Notes: a model not told the origin generated them from the letters alone. Shown: positions 26,742 to 35,284, counted from the stretch's first letter. The stretch is 64,000 nucleotides of DNA from Bacillus sp. FJAT-27916 (GCF_001183965.1 NZ_LFZV01000001.1:1873861-1937860), one strand, 5' to 3'. Numbers and translations: made by a program.

Positions 26742-26760
26742 ATTTGGGAGGCGTATTGAT

Positions 26761-28647
26761 ATGAGTAAGGTGTGTATAGAAAAAACGTTGGCGGAAACTC
26801 AGTCTGTTGAGGAATTATTGAGCTCATTTTATGAAATTGTTCATTTGACGAATCCTGAATTAGTCAATGAGAATGCAAATATGAATGCGTCTACTCCAAT
26901 GGGGCAGATGGGGAAATTCGCCAGTGAGTCTGCACGCTTTTTTGCGAGAGAAAACCTATTATCTGAGGAAGTAAAAAAGGCAATTGAAGCTAATTTGCTT
27001 TATCCGCATGATTTGGATTTTATGCCGACCGGGACAACAACCTGCTGTCAAATTCCTCTTGGACAAATGCTTACGAAGGGATTTGACACCGGTCATGGAA
27101 GCATGCGTCCGCCTAAGGATATATCAAGTGCAATGGCGCTAGCCTCTATCATATTGCAAGCAAACCAAAATATGCAGCATGGCGGTCAGTCATTCCCGAT
27201 GTTTGATGCTGATCTTGCTCCATTTGTCCGTAAAACCTATGAGAAGCATGTAAAGCGCTTAGAAGCCTATCCAAGTGATTGGAGCAAAGAAACGATAGAG
27301 CAAATCGCTTGGGAGGAAACGGAGAATACCGTATATCAAGCTTGTGAAGCCTTCGTACATAATTGCAATTCCATGCATTCACGCGGGGGCGGACAGGTGC
27401 CGTTTGTGTCTGTGAACTATGGAACAGATACAACGAAAGAAGGGCGGATGCTTATTAAAAATCTTTTGCTGGCAACAAAAGCCGGGCTTGGCAATGGGGA
27501 AACACCAATCTTCCCAATTCAAATCTTTAAAGTGAAGGAAGGGGTTAACTTCAATGAGAATGACCCTAACTATGACCTTTACTTATTGGCCCTGGAAACG
27601 ACTGCTGAACGTTTATTCCCGAATTTCAGCTTCATTGACAGCCCGTTTAATAAGCAATATTATGATGGCACACATGAATCAGAGGTAGCCTATATGGGAT
27701 GCCGTACAAGGGTGATGGGCAATAGACATGGTGTTGAGAACAGTATTGGGCGTGGCAATCTTTCCTTCACATCCATTAACTTAGTTAAGCTGGCGCTCCT
27801 GTCCAATACGCTAGAGGATTTCTATCGTCGACTAGATGACATGTGCGATCTTGCCATAGTTCAGCTTTATGAGCGTTATCTATACCAAGCTGCGAAACAA
27901 GTGCGTCACTTCCCATTCCTGTATACACAAGGAGTTTGGAAAGGAGCAGAAGAATTAAACGAGGATGATCAGCTTAAGGAAATCCTGAAACAAGGTTCAC
28001 TCGCGTTCGGATTCATCGGGCTTGCAGAATGTGTGAAAGCCTTGACTGGTTTCCATCATGGTGAAAGTGAAGAATCCTACGAGCTTGCCCTTGATATTAT
28101 CCGCTTCATGAGGGAGAAGGCGGATAAGGCAGCAGAGACCTATGATTTGAATTATTCCTTAATTGCAACGCCAGCAGAGGGACTTAGCGGAAAATTCGTG
28201 AAGAAAGACCGTCTTGAATTCGGCAGTATAAAAGATATTACAGACCGTGAATATTACACAAATTCATTCCATATTCCAGTCCATTTTCCAATCAAGTCAC
28301 TCGATAAGATCCGTAAGGAAGCGCCATTCCATGCTTACTGTAATGGCGGACATATCACCTATGTGGAAATTGACGGGGACCCTAAGAATAATTTGAAGGC
28401 ACTCGACCAAATTATTCGTGCGATGGCTCATTACAAAATCGGTTATGGTTCTATTAACCATCCAGTTGACCGTTGCTTAAAATGCAATTATAAAGGGTAT
28501 ATTCAGGATACTTGCCCTCATTGCGGCAATGAGAACGAAGAGGATATTGAACGGATTAGAAGAATCACCGGTTACTTGGTAGGGGATATGAGTAAATGGA
28601 ACCCGGCTAAACGTGCAGAAGAAAGAAACAGAGTGAAGCACGGATGA
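26761..28647 (+). CDS. nrdD: anaerobic (class III) ribonucleoside-triphosphate reductase
   Basis: Glycyl-radical enzyme of 628 residues that makes deoxyribonucleotides without oxygen. Active-site region CNSMHSRGGGQVPFVSVN lies near residue 200. The C-terminal zinc site has Cys pairs CLKCNY and CPHCGN. The radical glycine is in RRITGYLVG near residue 605. The enzyme lacks an obvious N-terminal ATP-cone, as in several Bacilli. The start follows GGGAGGCG. Control comes from the upstream NrdR/FNR-like boxes and the cobalamin riboswitch. Its stop overlaps nrdG by four bases, so reductase and activase are co-translated. Confidence 0.96.
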   Translation: MSKVCIEKTLAETQSVEELLSSFYEIVHLTNPELVNENANMNASTPMGQMGKFASESARFFARENLLSEEVKKAIEANLLYPHDLDFMPTGTTTCCQIPLGQMLTKGFDTGHGSMRPPKDISSAMALASIILQANQNMQHGGQSFPMFDADLAPFVRKTYEKHVKRLEAYPSDWSKETIEQIAWEETENTVYQACEAFVHNCNSMHSRGGGQVPFVSVNYGTDTTKEGRMLIKNLLLATKAGLGNGETPIFPIQIFKVKEGVNFNENDPNYDLYLLALETTAERLFPNFSFIDSPFNKQYYDGTHESEVAYMGCRTRVMGNRHGVENSIGRGNLSFTSINLVKLALLSNTLEDFYRRLDDMCDLAIVQLYERYLYQAAKQVRHFPFLYTQGVWKGAEELNEDDQLKEILKQGSLAFGFIGLAECVKALTGFHHGESEESYELALDIIRFMREKADKAAETYDLNYSLIATPAEGLSGKFVKKDRLEFGSIKDITDREYYTNSFHIPVHFPIKSLDKIRKEAPFHAYCNGGHITYVEIDGDPKNNLKALDQIIRAMAHYKIGYGSINHPVDRCLKCNYKGYIQDTCPHCGNENEEDIERIRRITGYLVGDMSKWNPAKRAEERNRVKHG

Positions 28648-29102
28648 TGAAGGTGATGAATATCATCCATGACAGCATTGTGGATGGGGAAGGCTTGAGA
28701 ACAGTTGTGTTTTTTGCGGGCTGCCTTCATTTCTGTAAGGGATGTCATAATCCCTCAAGCTGGAATCGGGAGAATGGTCGAGACATGACCATTGATGATA
28801 TCTATGAGGAGGTTATGTCCAATCCTCTGACAGATGTTACATTCTCAGGGGGAGAGCCTTTTATGCAGGCCGATGAACTTCAATATCTGGTCATGAGGCT
28901 GAAGGAGTCGGGCAAGAACATTTGGATATACAGCGGCTATACACATGACGAACTCCTCACCCATCCCAATCCTGCCTGCCAGAATGTCCTTAAATATTGT
29001 GACGTATTGGTTGACGGCAGGTTTGAACTGGAGAAAAGGGATCCGAAGCTGCTGTTTAGAGGAAGCTCTAATCAGCGAATCATTCATTTGCAGTCTGTCT
29101 GA
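28644..29102 (+). CDS. nrdG: anaerobic ribonucleoside-triphosphate reductase activating protein
   Basis: Radical SAM activase of 152 residues that generates the glycyl radical on NrdD. The [4Fe-4S]-binding cysteines are in CLHFCKGCHNPSSW near residue 28 (CxxxCxxC). The SAM-binding glycines are in VTFSGGEPFMQ near residue 67, and the C-terminal core contains VDGRFELEKRDPKLLFRGS. The length and layout are typical. It overlaps the nrdD stop (ATGA) and is followed by a strong terminator. Confidence 0.96.
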   Translation: MMKVMNIIHDSIVDGEGLRTVVFFAGCLHFCKGCHNPSSWNRENGRDMTIDDIYEEVMSNPLTDVTFSGGEPFMQADELQYLVMRLKESGKNIWIYSGYTHDELLTHPNPACQNVLKYCDVLVDGRFELEKRDPKLLFRGSSNQRIIHLQSV

Positions 29103-29108
29103 TGAAGC

Positions 29109-29140
29109 GAAAAAGACACCCGTTTTGGGTGTCTTTTTCG
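29109..29140 (+). terminator. terminator of nrdDG
   Basis: GAAAAAGACACCC pairs with GGGTGTCTTTTTC around a five-base loop. Confidence 0.9.
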
Positions 29141-29177
29141 TTTTGAAAGCATCCTTTACCAGCGGTGAGCCTTTGCG

Positions 29178-29259
29178 TTACTTCTCAAAATGATATTGGT
29201 CTGAGACATCATCGTATGTCCGTTGACCTGTGACTTTGAGCGCTTCCTTCTTGTCCAGT
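29178..29259 (-). pseudogene. possible gene remnant in the nrdG downstream gap
   Basis: The gap 29141-29620 has no complete gene. On the minus strand about 26 codons reading KKEALKVTGQRTYDDVSDQY then HFEK-stop look like the C terminus of a protein, but an in-frame stop lies immediately upstream and there is no start. I do not recognise the family. The rest of the gap is AT-rich; ahead of the next gene I see only an AAGGAGG ribosome site. Confidence 0.25.
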
Positions 29260-29620
29260 TATGGTGAAAAAGGGAAGAGTGCGAATCTAATTCGTTTCTG
29301 TAACTCAAGTCTAATCACCTCGTCAGTTGGATACGTTCTTGGCTCACACCCCGTATGAGGGAGCAGCCTTTTTTAGTATGTCTCTATATGTCATTGTTCA
29401 TGCATGGGAATCATACAAAGGTACTGTTTTGGGAAAAAGAGGGATTTTTATGGTGAGAATAGGGAATAAAGTGCTTTAATTAATAGAGAGATTGCCTTAT
29501 GATAAAACGAAGGAAAAATGTTACAATTATTTTATTGTTGTTACAAAGATATTATTTTGAACAGAAATTTTATTTATAACGAATTATTGGCATGATTCTT
29601 TCAAGGAGGCTGCAATTAAG

Positions 29621-30223
29621 TTGTTTAAAGAGATTTCCATTTCCCGTACTTCATGTATAGGAAACTCCCCGATATATCAATCAACCATTCAATCAGACGG
29701 CAGAGTATTTTGGAACGGTGAGAAGAATGTATCTTTTTTAGGAGAACATAAATTTACGATCAGCAGCCCGCGCTTGAAGAAATTAGAGGATTTATTACTA
29801 TCATTTGATTATAAGAATTTTACTTATCACTCATCGAGGGAAATTATCCCTGATAGTCCTACATGTGTTACACGTGTTGTCTTTAAGCACGGGGAGACAA
29901 AAACGGTTGTTCATGATTTGGGTGATGTGGATGGTATGATAGAAAATAAAAAGCATACCTTAAAAAAGCTTGAACGCTTTGAGCGGGATCTTGAGAGAAT
30001 TGCTGGATTAAAGACCCTAATCAAGCAGCCATTATATTTGTATCATTTCAAGAACAAGCACATGGAGAATGTGGAATATGTATTATCCTCTCCAAGCCAG
30101 GAAGAAGCCTTCAAGCTGATTGACGCTACTTATGTTCAATGCAAAAATTGGGAAATAGAAAAACTCGGACGTGATTCTACCCATCATTTGCACCCATATA
30201 TCGTTATGCAAAAAGATGATTAA
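29621..30223 (+). CDS. DUF6438-like domain protein, 200 residues
   Basis: Starts with TTG after AAGGAGG. The N-terminal half (residues 3 to 110) resembles DUF6438: ISISRTSCIGNSPIYQSTIQ, SDGRVFWNGEKNV, then a HKFTISSPRLKKLEDLLLSF helix and a CVTRVVFKHGETKTVVHD strand. Typical members have CFGxCPxY, but here the second Cys is Ser (CIGNSPIY), so a metal or disulphide site is probably absent. The C-terminal 70 residues (YHFKNKHMENVEYVLSSPSQ) are not recognised. There is no signal peptide, so it is cytoplasmic. It is monocistronic with a terminator at 30242. Confidence 0.65.
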   Translation: MFKEISISRTSCIGNSPIYQSTIQSDGRVFWNGEKNVSFLGEHKFTISSPRLKKLEDLLLSFDYKNFTYHSSREIIPDSPTCVTRVVFKHGETKTVVHDLGDVDGMIENKKHTLKKLERFERDLERIAGLKTLIKQPLYLYHFKNKHMENVEYVLSSPSQEEAFKLIDATYVQCKNWEIEKLGRDSTHHLHPYIVMQKDD

Positions 30224-30241
30224 GCATACTAATTTTGAAAG

Positions 30242-30279
30242 AAGGATGAATTTCCAAAAGAGAAATTCATCCTTTTTTA
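30242..30279 (+). terminator. terminator after DUF6438-like gene
   Basis: AAGGATGAATTTC and GAAATTCATCCTT form a 13-bp stem followed by TTTT. Confidence 0.9.
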
Positions 30280-30379
30280 TAAAAAAGACCTTTTTCATGT
30301 CTTTAGGGCTTGCGGAGCAGGGAATTCAGGAGTACAATTATTTTTATTAACTATTCTGACAATTTGAAGGAGACATCAT

Positions 30380-31477
30380 ATGGATACGCAAATCTCAATC
30401 ATTCATGCAAGAACAAAAAAACAAAAACCTAATCCAGAGGCACTAGGGTTCGGCAGAATCTTCACGGATCACATGTTTATTATGGATTATGATGAAGAAC
30501 TAGGTGGCTGGCATGATCCGCGCATCATCCCATATCAACCCATCACGCTTGATCCTTCCTGCATGACCTTTCATTATGGCCAAACTGTCTTTGAAGGGTT
30601 GAAGGCATATCGGACAAAGAATGGACGAATTCTTTTGTTCAGACCGGAGAAGAATTTTGAGCGGATGAATAAATCAAATGATCGTCTGTGTATCCCATCT
30701 ATTGATGAGTCCTTTATGCTTGAAGCGCTTCAGACATTGATTGAGGTTGACAGGGATTGGGTTCCAGATGCTGAAGGCACGTCCCTGTACATACGTCCTT
30801 TTATTATATCAACAGAGACTTATTTAGGGGTATCCCCATCAAAGCATTACCGCTTCATGATTATTCTTTCTCCGGTTGGTGCTTATTATAAGGACGGCAT
30901 AAATCCAGTGCGAATCGGCGTTGAAAAGGAATATGTCCGCTCCGTTAAAGGCGGAACAGGTATGGCGAAGACAGGCGGCAACTATTCTGCCTCGTTGAAG
31001 GCGCAGGAAGTCGCTGAAGAGCTTGGCTGCTCTCAAGTTCTTTGGCTTGATGGGATTGAGAAGAAATACATTGAGGAAGTCGGCAGTATGAATGTATTCT
31101 TCAAGATCAATGGCGAGATAGTGACTCCTGAATTAAATGGCAGCATTCTTGACGGGGTGACGCGTAATTCTATTATCCAGCTTTTGAAGCATTGGGGCAT
31201 GCCTGTCATAGAGAAAAAAGTTTCCATGGAAGAGCTGATTCAGGCCCATCATGACGGCTTGCTGGAGGAAGCCTTTGGAACAGGCACAGCTGCGGTCGTT
31301 TCTCCGATTGGCGAACTGTTATGGGAAGGCGAGCTGCTTGAGATTAACGGAGGCCGGATAGGAGAAGTTTCTCAAAAGCTGTATGATACTTTGACTGGCA
31401 TTCAAACTGGTAAAGTTGAAGACCCATTCAACTGGGTGATTGAAATTGGGGCGGCTTCTAAGTCTCACGCAATCTAA
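30380..31477 (+). CDS. ilvE: branched-chain amino acid aminotransferase
   Basis: PLP-dependent class IV transaminase of 365 residues interconverting Leu, Ile and Val with their 2-oxo acids using glutamate. N-terminal FTDHMFIMDYDEELGGWHDP and FHYGQTVFEGLKAYRTKNG are typical of the long (eukaryote-like) BCAT type. The PLP lysine is in GGTGMAKTGGNYSASL near residue 200, and the phosphate-binding LDGVTRNSIIQLL and FGTGTAAVVSPIG follow. AAGGAGACATCAT precedes the ATG. It stands alone, not in an ilv-leu operon, as with B. subtilis ybgE/ywaA. No T-box or CodY site could be confirmed by eye. Confidence 0.95.
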   Translation: MDTQISIIHARTKKQKPNPEALGFGRIFTDHMFIMDYDEELGGWHDPRIIPYQPITLDPSCMTFHYGQTVFEGLKAYRTKNGRILLFRPEKNFERMNKSNDRLCIPSIDESFMLEALQTLIEVDRDWVPDAEGTSLYIRPFIISTETYLGVSPSKHYRFMIILSPVGAYYKDGINPVRIGVEKEYVRSVKGGTGMAKTGGNYSASLKAQEVAEELGCSQVLWLDGIEKKYIEEVGSMNVFFKINGEIVTPELNGSILDGVTRNSIIQLLKHWGMPVIEKKVSMEELIQAHHDGLLEEAFGTGTAAVVSPIGELLWEGELLEINGGRIGEVSQKLYDTLTGIQTGKVEDPFNWVIEIGAASKSHAI

Positions 31478-31488
31478 TAAGTACACTA

Positions 31489-31518
31489 GGGAAGAAAGCT
31501 TAGCTTTTCTTCCCTATC
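31489..31518 (+). terminator. terminator after ilvE
   Basis: GGGAAGAAAGCT and AGCTTTTCTTCCC form a long stem with a one-base loop centre, followed by a TATCTTTT tail. Confidence 0.75.
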
Positions 31519-31603
31519 TTTTCGCCAATTCATTAAATAGTTTAATTATTAACATTATTGATTATTATATGATAAAATATATTTATCCTTTGGGAAAAAT
31601 TTC

Positions 31604-32065
31604 ATGAATGCGAGGGTCAATGGCTTGAATAATCAAGAGGTTATCCTGAATCAAATGGAAGAATGGCTTATACCGGTTATAAAAGGTTTGATATCTGAGC
31701 TGAATGAATTAAGGGAGCTGGGGATTACAGGCTCGCAATTTCACCTCCTAAGTAAGATTCAAAAGGAAAAAGTGACTAATGTGAAGAATTTAGCCGAAGA
31801 ATTGGATGTGAAATCAAGTGCCATTACAGTGATGCTTGAGAGGCTTGTACAGAATGATCTTGTTTCGAGAGTTCAAGATGAGAAGGATCGCCGTTCAGTA
31901 TTGGTGAGATTAACTGATGAAGGTGAGGAAGTCTTGAAAAAGGGCAAAATTCATTCGAAAGAGGTCCTGCTGAAATATGCCAGCTTGCTTGATGATGATG
32001 AACTAAGGGTTATTTACAGAGTGCTGAGAAAGTTAGCGGTTTATCAAACCGCTGAAAAGAAGTAG
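31604..32065 (+). CDS. MarR-family transcriptional regulator
   Basis: Dimeric winged-helix regulator of 153 residues. The core QFHLLSKIQKEKVTNVKNLAEELDVKSSAITVMLERLVQNDLV lies at residues 45 to 88, and the wing has RVQDEKDRRSVLVRLTDEGEEVL, which contains the family DxRxxxxxLT motif. The ligand is unknown. The next gene, a YitT membrane protein, starts 40 bases later on the same strand with no terminator between, so it may be co-transcribed and could be a regulatory target. Confidence 0.92.
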   Translation: MNARVNGLNNQEVILNQMEEWLIPVIKGLISELNELRELGITGSQFHLLSKIQKEKVTNVKNLAEELDVKSSAITVMLERLVQNDLVSRVQDEKDRRSVLVRLTDEGEEVLKKGKIHSKEVLLKYASLLDDDELRVIYRVLRKLAVYQTAEKK

Positions 32066-32105
32066 AAAGAAATCTATTTATATTATTTAGAAAAGAGGGA
32101 GAACC

Positions 32106-32972
32106 TTGTCCAAAAAACACAAAAGGGCTCCACTGTGGAGGCTGTTATTAAGATTCCTGTTCATAACATTCGGTGCCGTTCTTATGGCGGTATCGCTTGA
32201 ATATTTCCTCGTTCCAAATAGCGTCGTTGATGGCGGGATAACCGGTATATCCATTATCCTCTCTGAATTGACGAAGGTTCAGCTTGGTATTTTCATCTTC
32301 GTGATTAACCTGCCGTTCTTATTTTTAGGGTATAAGCAAATCGGAAAAACATTTGCCTTTTCTACCGCATATGGAATCCTCGTGCTTTCTGTGAGTACGG
32401 CTCTTTTCCACCATGCGGAACCTTTTACAGATGAGAAAATCCTCGCTGTTCTATTTGGGGGCTTAATATTAGGTCTTGGCGTCGGGATTGTTATCCGTGC
32501 CGGGGGATCACTGGATGGAACTGAGATTGTTGCCATTCTTGTCTCAAAGAAATTGCGTCTGCCAGTCGGACAGATCATTATGTTTATTAACTTCTTTATC
32601 TTCCTAATTGCGGGATTTGTGTATGGCTGGGATTCTGCCATGTATTCTATGTTTACCTATTATATAGCCGCAAAGTTAATGGATATTGTTGTGGAGGGCT
32701 TGAACGAATCTCGTTCCGTTACCATTATCTCGAAGGAATTTGAAGAGATATCTCAGGCCATTCAGGATCGTCTTGGCAGGTCCACGACCTTTATTTATGC
32801 AAAAGGCGGATATTTGCATGAGGATACTCAAATGATTTACTGTGTACTGACAAGATTAGAGTTAACGAAACTGAAGGATATTGTTAATGATATTGATGAA
32901 AATGCCTTTATTGCTATTGAAAATGTAACGGATGTGATGGGCGGCAATTTCGAGAAGAAGAATATTCATTAA
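32106..32972 (+). CDS. YitT-family membrane protein (DUF161/DUF2179)
   Basis: Membrane protein of 288 residues with TTG start after GAGGGAGAACC. It has about five or six membrane helices; GGITGISIILSEL and GAGGSLDGTEIVAILVSKKL-type glycine-rich segments are family signatures. A cytoplasmic C-terminal DUF2179 domain starts near residue 195 (RSVTIISKEFEEISQAIQDRLGRSTTFIYAKGGY, IVNDIDENAFIAIENVTDVMGG). Several paralogues occur in each Bacillus genome, and transport or channel roles are suspected but unproven. It ends with a strong terminator and may share a transcript with the preceding marR gene. Confidence 0.9.
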   Translation: MSKKHKRAPLWRLLLRFLFITFGAVLMAVSLEYFLVPNSVVDGGITGISIILSELTKVQLGIFIFVINLPFLFLGYKQIGKTFAFSTAYGILVLSVSTALFHHAEPFTDEKILAVLFGGLILGLGVGIVIRAGGSLDGTEIVAILVSKKLRLPVGQIIMFINFFIFLIAGFVYGWDSAMYSMFTYYIAAKLMDIVVEGLNESRSVTIISKEFEEISQAIQDRLGRSTTFIYAKGGYLHEDTQMIYCVLTRLELTKLKDIVNDIDENAFIAIENVTDVMGGNFEKKNIH

Positions 32973-32993
32973 TGTATATGACTATATAGTCTG

Positions 32994-33038
32994 AAAAAGA
33001 TTCATAGGAAGGCAGATGCCTTTTTATGAATCTTTTTT
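32994..33038 (+). terminator. terminator after yitT-family gene
   Basis: AAAAAGATTCATA and TATGAATCTTTTTT form a long stem with a further inner AAGGCA/TGCCTT stem. Confidence 0.9.
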
Positions 33039-33097
33039 CATAGGAAGATTATTTCACCAAAAAAGGGGGAATATCCGATTATTAGGAGGTAATATTG

Positions 33098-33808
33098 ATG
33101 AAAGATAAACCTATAATCGGATTAACCAGTAATTTATATGAAATAGAAGGAATTGAAAGCACCATCATTTATTTACAGTATTCAGAGGCTGTGAAAAAGG
33201 CCGGAGGAATCCCTATTATCTTTCCGCTAGGGAATGAGGAACTGGCCAAGACCTGGATTTCCATGGTCGATGGTGTCTTATTGACGGGCGGTATCGATAT
33301 TCATCCGAAGTTTTACGGGGAGGAGCCGAGTGAAGATCTTGGCGTGACAGATGAGCGGCTCGATGAATCGGACTTTGCCATCATTAAGGAGGCAAGGAAG
33401 CATAAAAAGCCTCTCTTTGGCATTTGCCGAGGATCCCATTTAATCAATGTGGCTTTGGGCGGCACCTTACACCAGCATCTTGATGAAGAGGATCCAATTC
33501 GTAATCTCGATCACTTAACAGATGTTGAACGGCCTGTGACCGTCCATGAAGTAACCGTCGAAAAGGATACCCGTTTCTATGATATTTTGAAAAAAGATAA
33601 AGCAGAGGTAAACAGCTTCCATCACCAAGGAGTGAAAGAACTTGGCGGTGGGTTGCGATGCGCAGCTAAAGCGGAGGATGGCTTAATTGAGGCATTTGAA
33701 GGAAAAGCTGAGCCGATTATCGGCACTCAATTTCATCCAGAGGAACTGAGTGAGCATGATTTCAGTATGGAGAGATTACTGAAATATTTCGTGTCCATGT
33801 GTAAATAA
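33098..33808 (+). CDS. class I glutamine amidotransferase-like protein (gamma-Glu-GABA hydrolase family)
   Basis: Peptidase C26-type hydrolase of 236 residues. Nucleophile Cys is in PLFGICRGSHLINVALGG near residue 110, and the catalytic His-x-Glu is in IGTQFHPEE near residue 215. The DGVLLTGGIDIHPKFYGEE segment near residue 65 is typical of PuuD-like gamma-glutamyl-gamma-aminobutyrate hydrolases. The natural substrate is not shown by context, since no putrescine genes are nearby. The ATG at 33098 follows AGGAGG at eight bases; a TTG one codon upstream is less likely. Confidence 0.88.
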   Translation: MKDKPIIGLTSNLYEIEGIESTIIYLQYSEAVKKAGGIPIIFPLGNEELAKTWISMVDGVLLTGGIDIHPKFYGEEPSEDLGVTDERLDESDFAIIKEARKHKKPLFGICRGSHLINVALGGTLHQHLDEEDPIRNLDHLTDVERPVTVHEVTVEKDTRFYDILKKDKAEVNSFHHQGVKELGGGLRCAAKAEDGLIEAFEGKAEPIIGTQFHPEELSEHDFSMERLLKYFVSMCK

Positions 33809-33818
33809 TAATAGATTT

Positions 33819-33865
33819 GCACGACGAAGCCGGGAGAGTACTCTGTACTCCCGGCCTATTCGTGC
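33819..33865. other. long hairpin between convergent genes, overlapping the Nudix stop
   Basis: GCACGA/TCGTGC and GCCGGGAG/CTCCCGGC with GTAC/GTAC form a nested stem of about 20 bp with a bulge. There is no T-tract on either strand. It includes the last codons of the minus-strand Nudix gene. It may act as an mRNA 3' end stabiliser or weak terminator for both genes. Confidence 0.45.
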
Positions 33866-34344
33866 TCATCAAGGCATGTATATTCATAGTCTGTTAATCT
33901 TCTTTGACGAATCGTACAGATATGCTTTAGCGGCTTTGACTGATCTAGCAGATTAGGTAAATAGTGAGGAATCATTTCTCCTGTCCCTAAGTTATCAGAG
34001 TTTAACAGCCAAGAGATCTTTTTCCAATCGAGAATCCCTTCTGATGTCTTTCTCGGTGTTTCATAGGTAAAGTCATTCGGCATTTCTGCTAAATAAACAT
34101 ATAGCCCTCCATGAACCTCCTTGTCTGAATTCCATGTGACGATACCCTTAAATGCAATTTCATTTGCTGATAAAACAATTCCTGTTTCCTCTTCAACTTC
34201 TCTAATCGCACAATCAAGCGGTAGTTCGTTTTCCCTCTTTTTCCCTCCAACCCCGTTCCAAAGGCCTTGCACAGGTGCATAATCCCTGTTCAGCATCAAG
34301 ATTTCGTCCTTCCTTCTCAAGAAACATACTACTTGTTTGTACAT
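33856..34344 (-). CDS. Nudix hydrolase
   Basis: Pyrophosphohydrolase of 162 residues. The Nudix box is complete and near residue 33: GVGGKKRENELPLDCAIREVEEETGI fits G-x5-E-x7-R-E-U-x-E-E-x-G-U. The N-terminal KQVVCFLRRKDEILMLNRDY is typical of MutT-like NTP or ADP-ribose hydrolases; the exact nucleotide is unknown. It is transcribed convergently with the amidotransferase gene and divergently from the thioesterase. GAAAGGATATTTC lies ahead of the ATG on the minus strand. Confidence 0.9.
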   Translation of the reverse strand: MYKQVVCFLRRKDEILMLNRDYAPVQGLWNGVGGKKRENELPLDCAIREVEEETGIVLSANEIAFKGIVTWNSDKEVHGGLYVYLAEMPNDFTYETPRKTSEGILDWKKISWLLNSDNLGTGEMIPHYLPNLLDQSKPLKHICTIRQRRLTDYEYTCLDEHE

Positions 34345-34460
34345 GAAATATCCTTTCGTTTACAAATATACGTATTGATCGGATTGAACTAAATGGAAGT
34401 CTCCATGAAAATATAGTAAATTAAAGAGGAAGATATTATCAAACAGGAGACTAGAACTTT

Positions 34461-34931
34461 ATGCATAATGAAGCTAAGAAAGTGAAAGATTCTTTAACGT
34501 ATTTAACTGATTTGATCCTGCCTGCTGACACGAATCATTATGGGACCGTGTTTGGTGGTAAGGTAATGGCTTATGTCGATAAAATAGCCGGTATTGCGGC
34601 GATGAGACATTGCCGGAAGCCCGTTGTAACGGCATCAGGAGATTCGCTTGATTTTCATGCTCCCATTAAGTCAGGAGAAGCCATTAATCTTGAGGCTTTT
34701 GTCACATGGGCTCATAAAACATCAATGGTCGTTTATGTGAGGGTGGAAGGAGAGAATTTGATGACAGGAGAGCGCAGACTCACTTCAGAAGCCTATTTAA
34801 CGATGATTGCAGTCGATGAAGATGGGAGACCATCACCTGTACCAGCTGTCATTCCAGAAACAGATCAGGAAATCAAATTGTATAAACGTGCCGAAGAACG
34901 GTATTTTGAACGGAAAAATCAACTAAAATAG
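34461..34931 (+). CDS. acyl-CoA thioesterase (hotdog fold, YkhA/BFIT-like)
   Basis: Single hotdog-domain thioesterase of 156 residues that hydrolyses acyl-CoA esters. The active-site helix and loop read PADTNHYGTVFGGKVMAYVDKIAGIAA, with the conserved Asn and Asp; the strand VVTASGDSLDFHAPIKSGEAINLEAFV follows. The family normally forms hexamers regulated by nucleotides or CoA. It starts after AAACAGGAGACTAG. It is monocistronic between the Nudix gene and a small IIA-like gene. Confidence 0.92.
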   Translation: MHNEAKKVKDSLTYLTDLILPADTNHYGTVFGGKVMAYVDKIAGIAAMRHCRKPVVTASGDSLDFHAPIKSGEAINLEAFVTWAHKTSMVVYVRVEGENLMTGERRLTSEAYLTMIAVDEDGRPSPVPAVIPETDQEIKLYKRAEERYFERKNQLK

Positions 34932-34999
34932 ACAGGTTTGCTTCTAATATGGGCTCTTTCATCATACATGTTAGTAATGAATGATGAGGGGGATTCGCT

Positions 35000-35284
35000 A
35001 TGCAAGGAGAAGAAAAATTGATCAAAGCCTTGTACTTATGCGGGGAAGACTGCAGCAGTACAGCCATAGAAGCATTTGCTGCAGCCAATGCAGGTGAAAT
35101 AGAGCTTGCCCATAAGAAATTGAAGGAGGCGGATGACTCGTATAATTGTGGACGAGCCATCCAATTATCCATCATCAAGGATACAGATGGAAAGGGATAC
35201 CGTGAAAAGGTTCTTGCTGAAAATTATTTGCTGCTTGCTATGAACATGAATAATATGGTACGGGAATATGTGAGAAGCCTATGA
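35000..35284 (+). CDS. PTS lactose/cellobiose IIA-like protein lacking the phosphorylation site
   Basis: All-helical protein of 94 residues resembling the trimeric lactose-type EIIA fold: CSSTAIEAFAAANAGEIELAHKKLKEADDSYN matches the first two helices, and ENYLLLAMNMNNMVREYV matches the last. In true EIIA proteins the third helix carries a phospho-His in VHAQDHLM. Here the aligned segment is VLAENYLLL, with Leu and Tyr in place of both His, so it cannot carry phosphate in the usual way. No EIIB or EIIC gene is adjacent. It is probably a repurposed regulatory or structural relative. Its end overlaps the convergent SASP gene by six bases. Confidence 0.65.
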   Translation: MQGEEKLIKALYLCGEDCSSTAIEAFAAANAGEIELAHKKLKEADDSYNCGRAIQLSIIKDTDGKGYREKVLAENYLLLAMNMNNMVREYVRSL

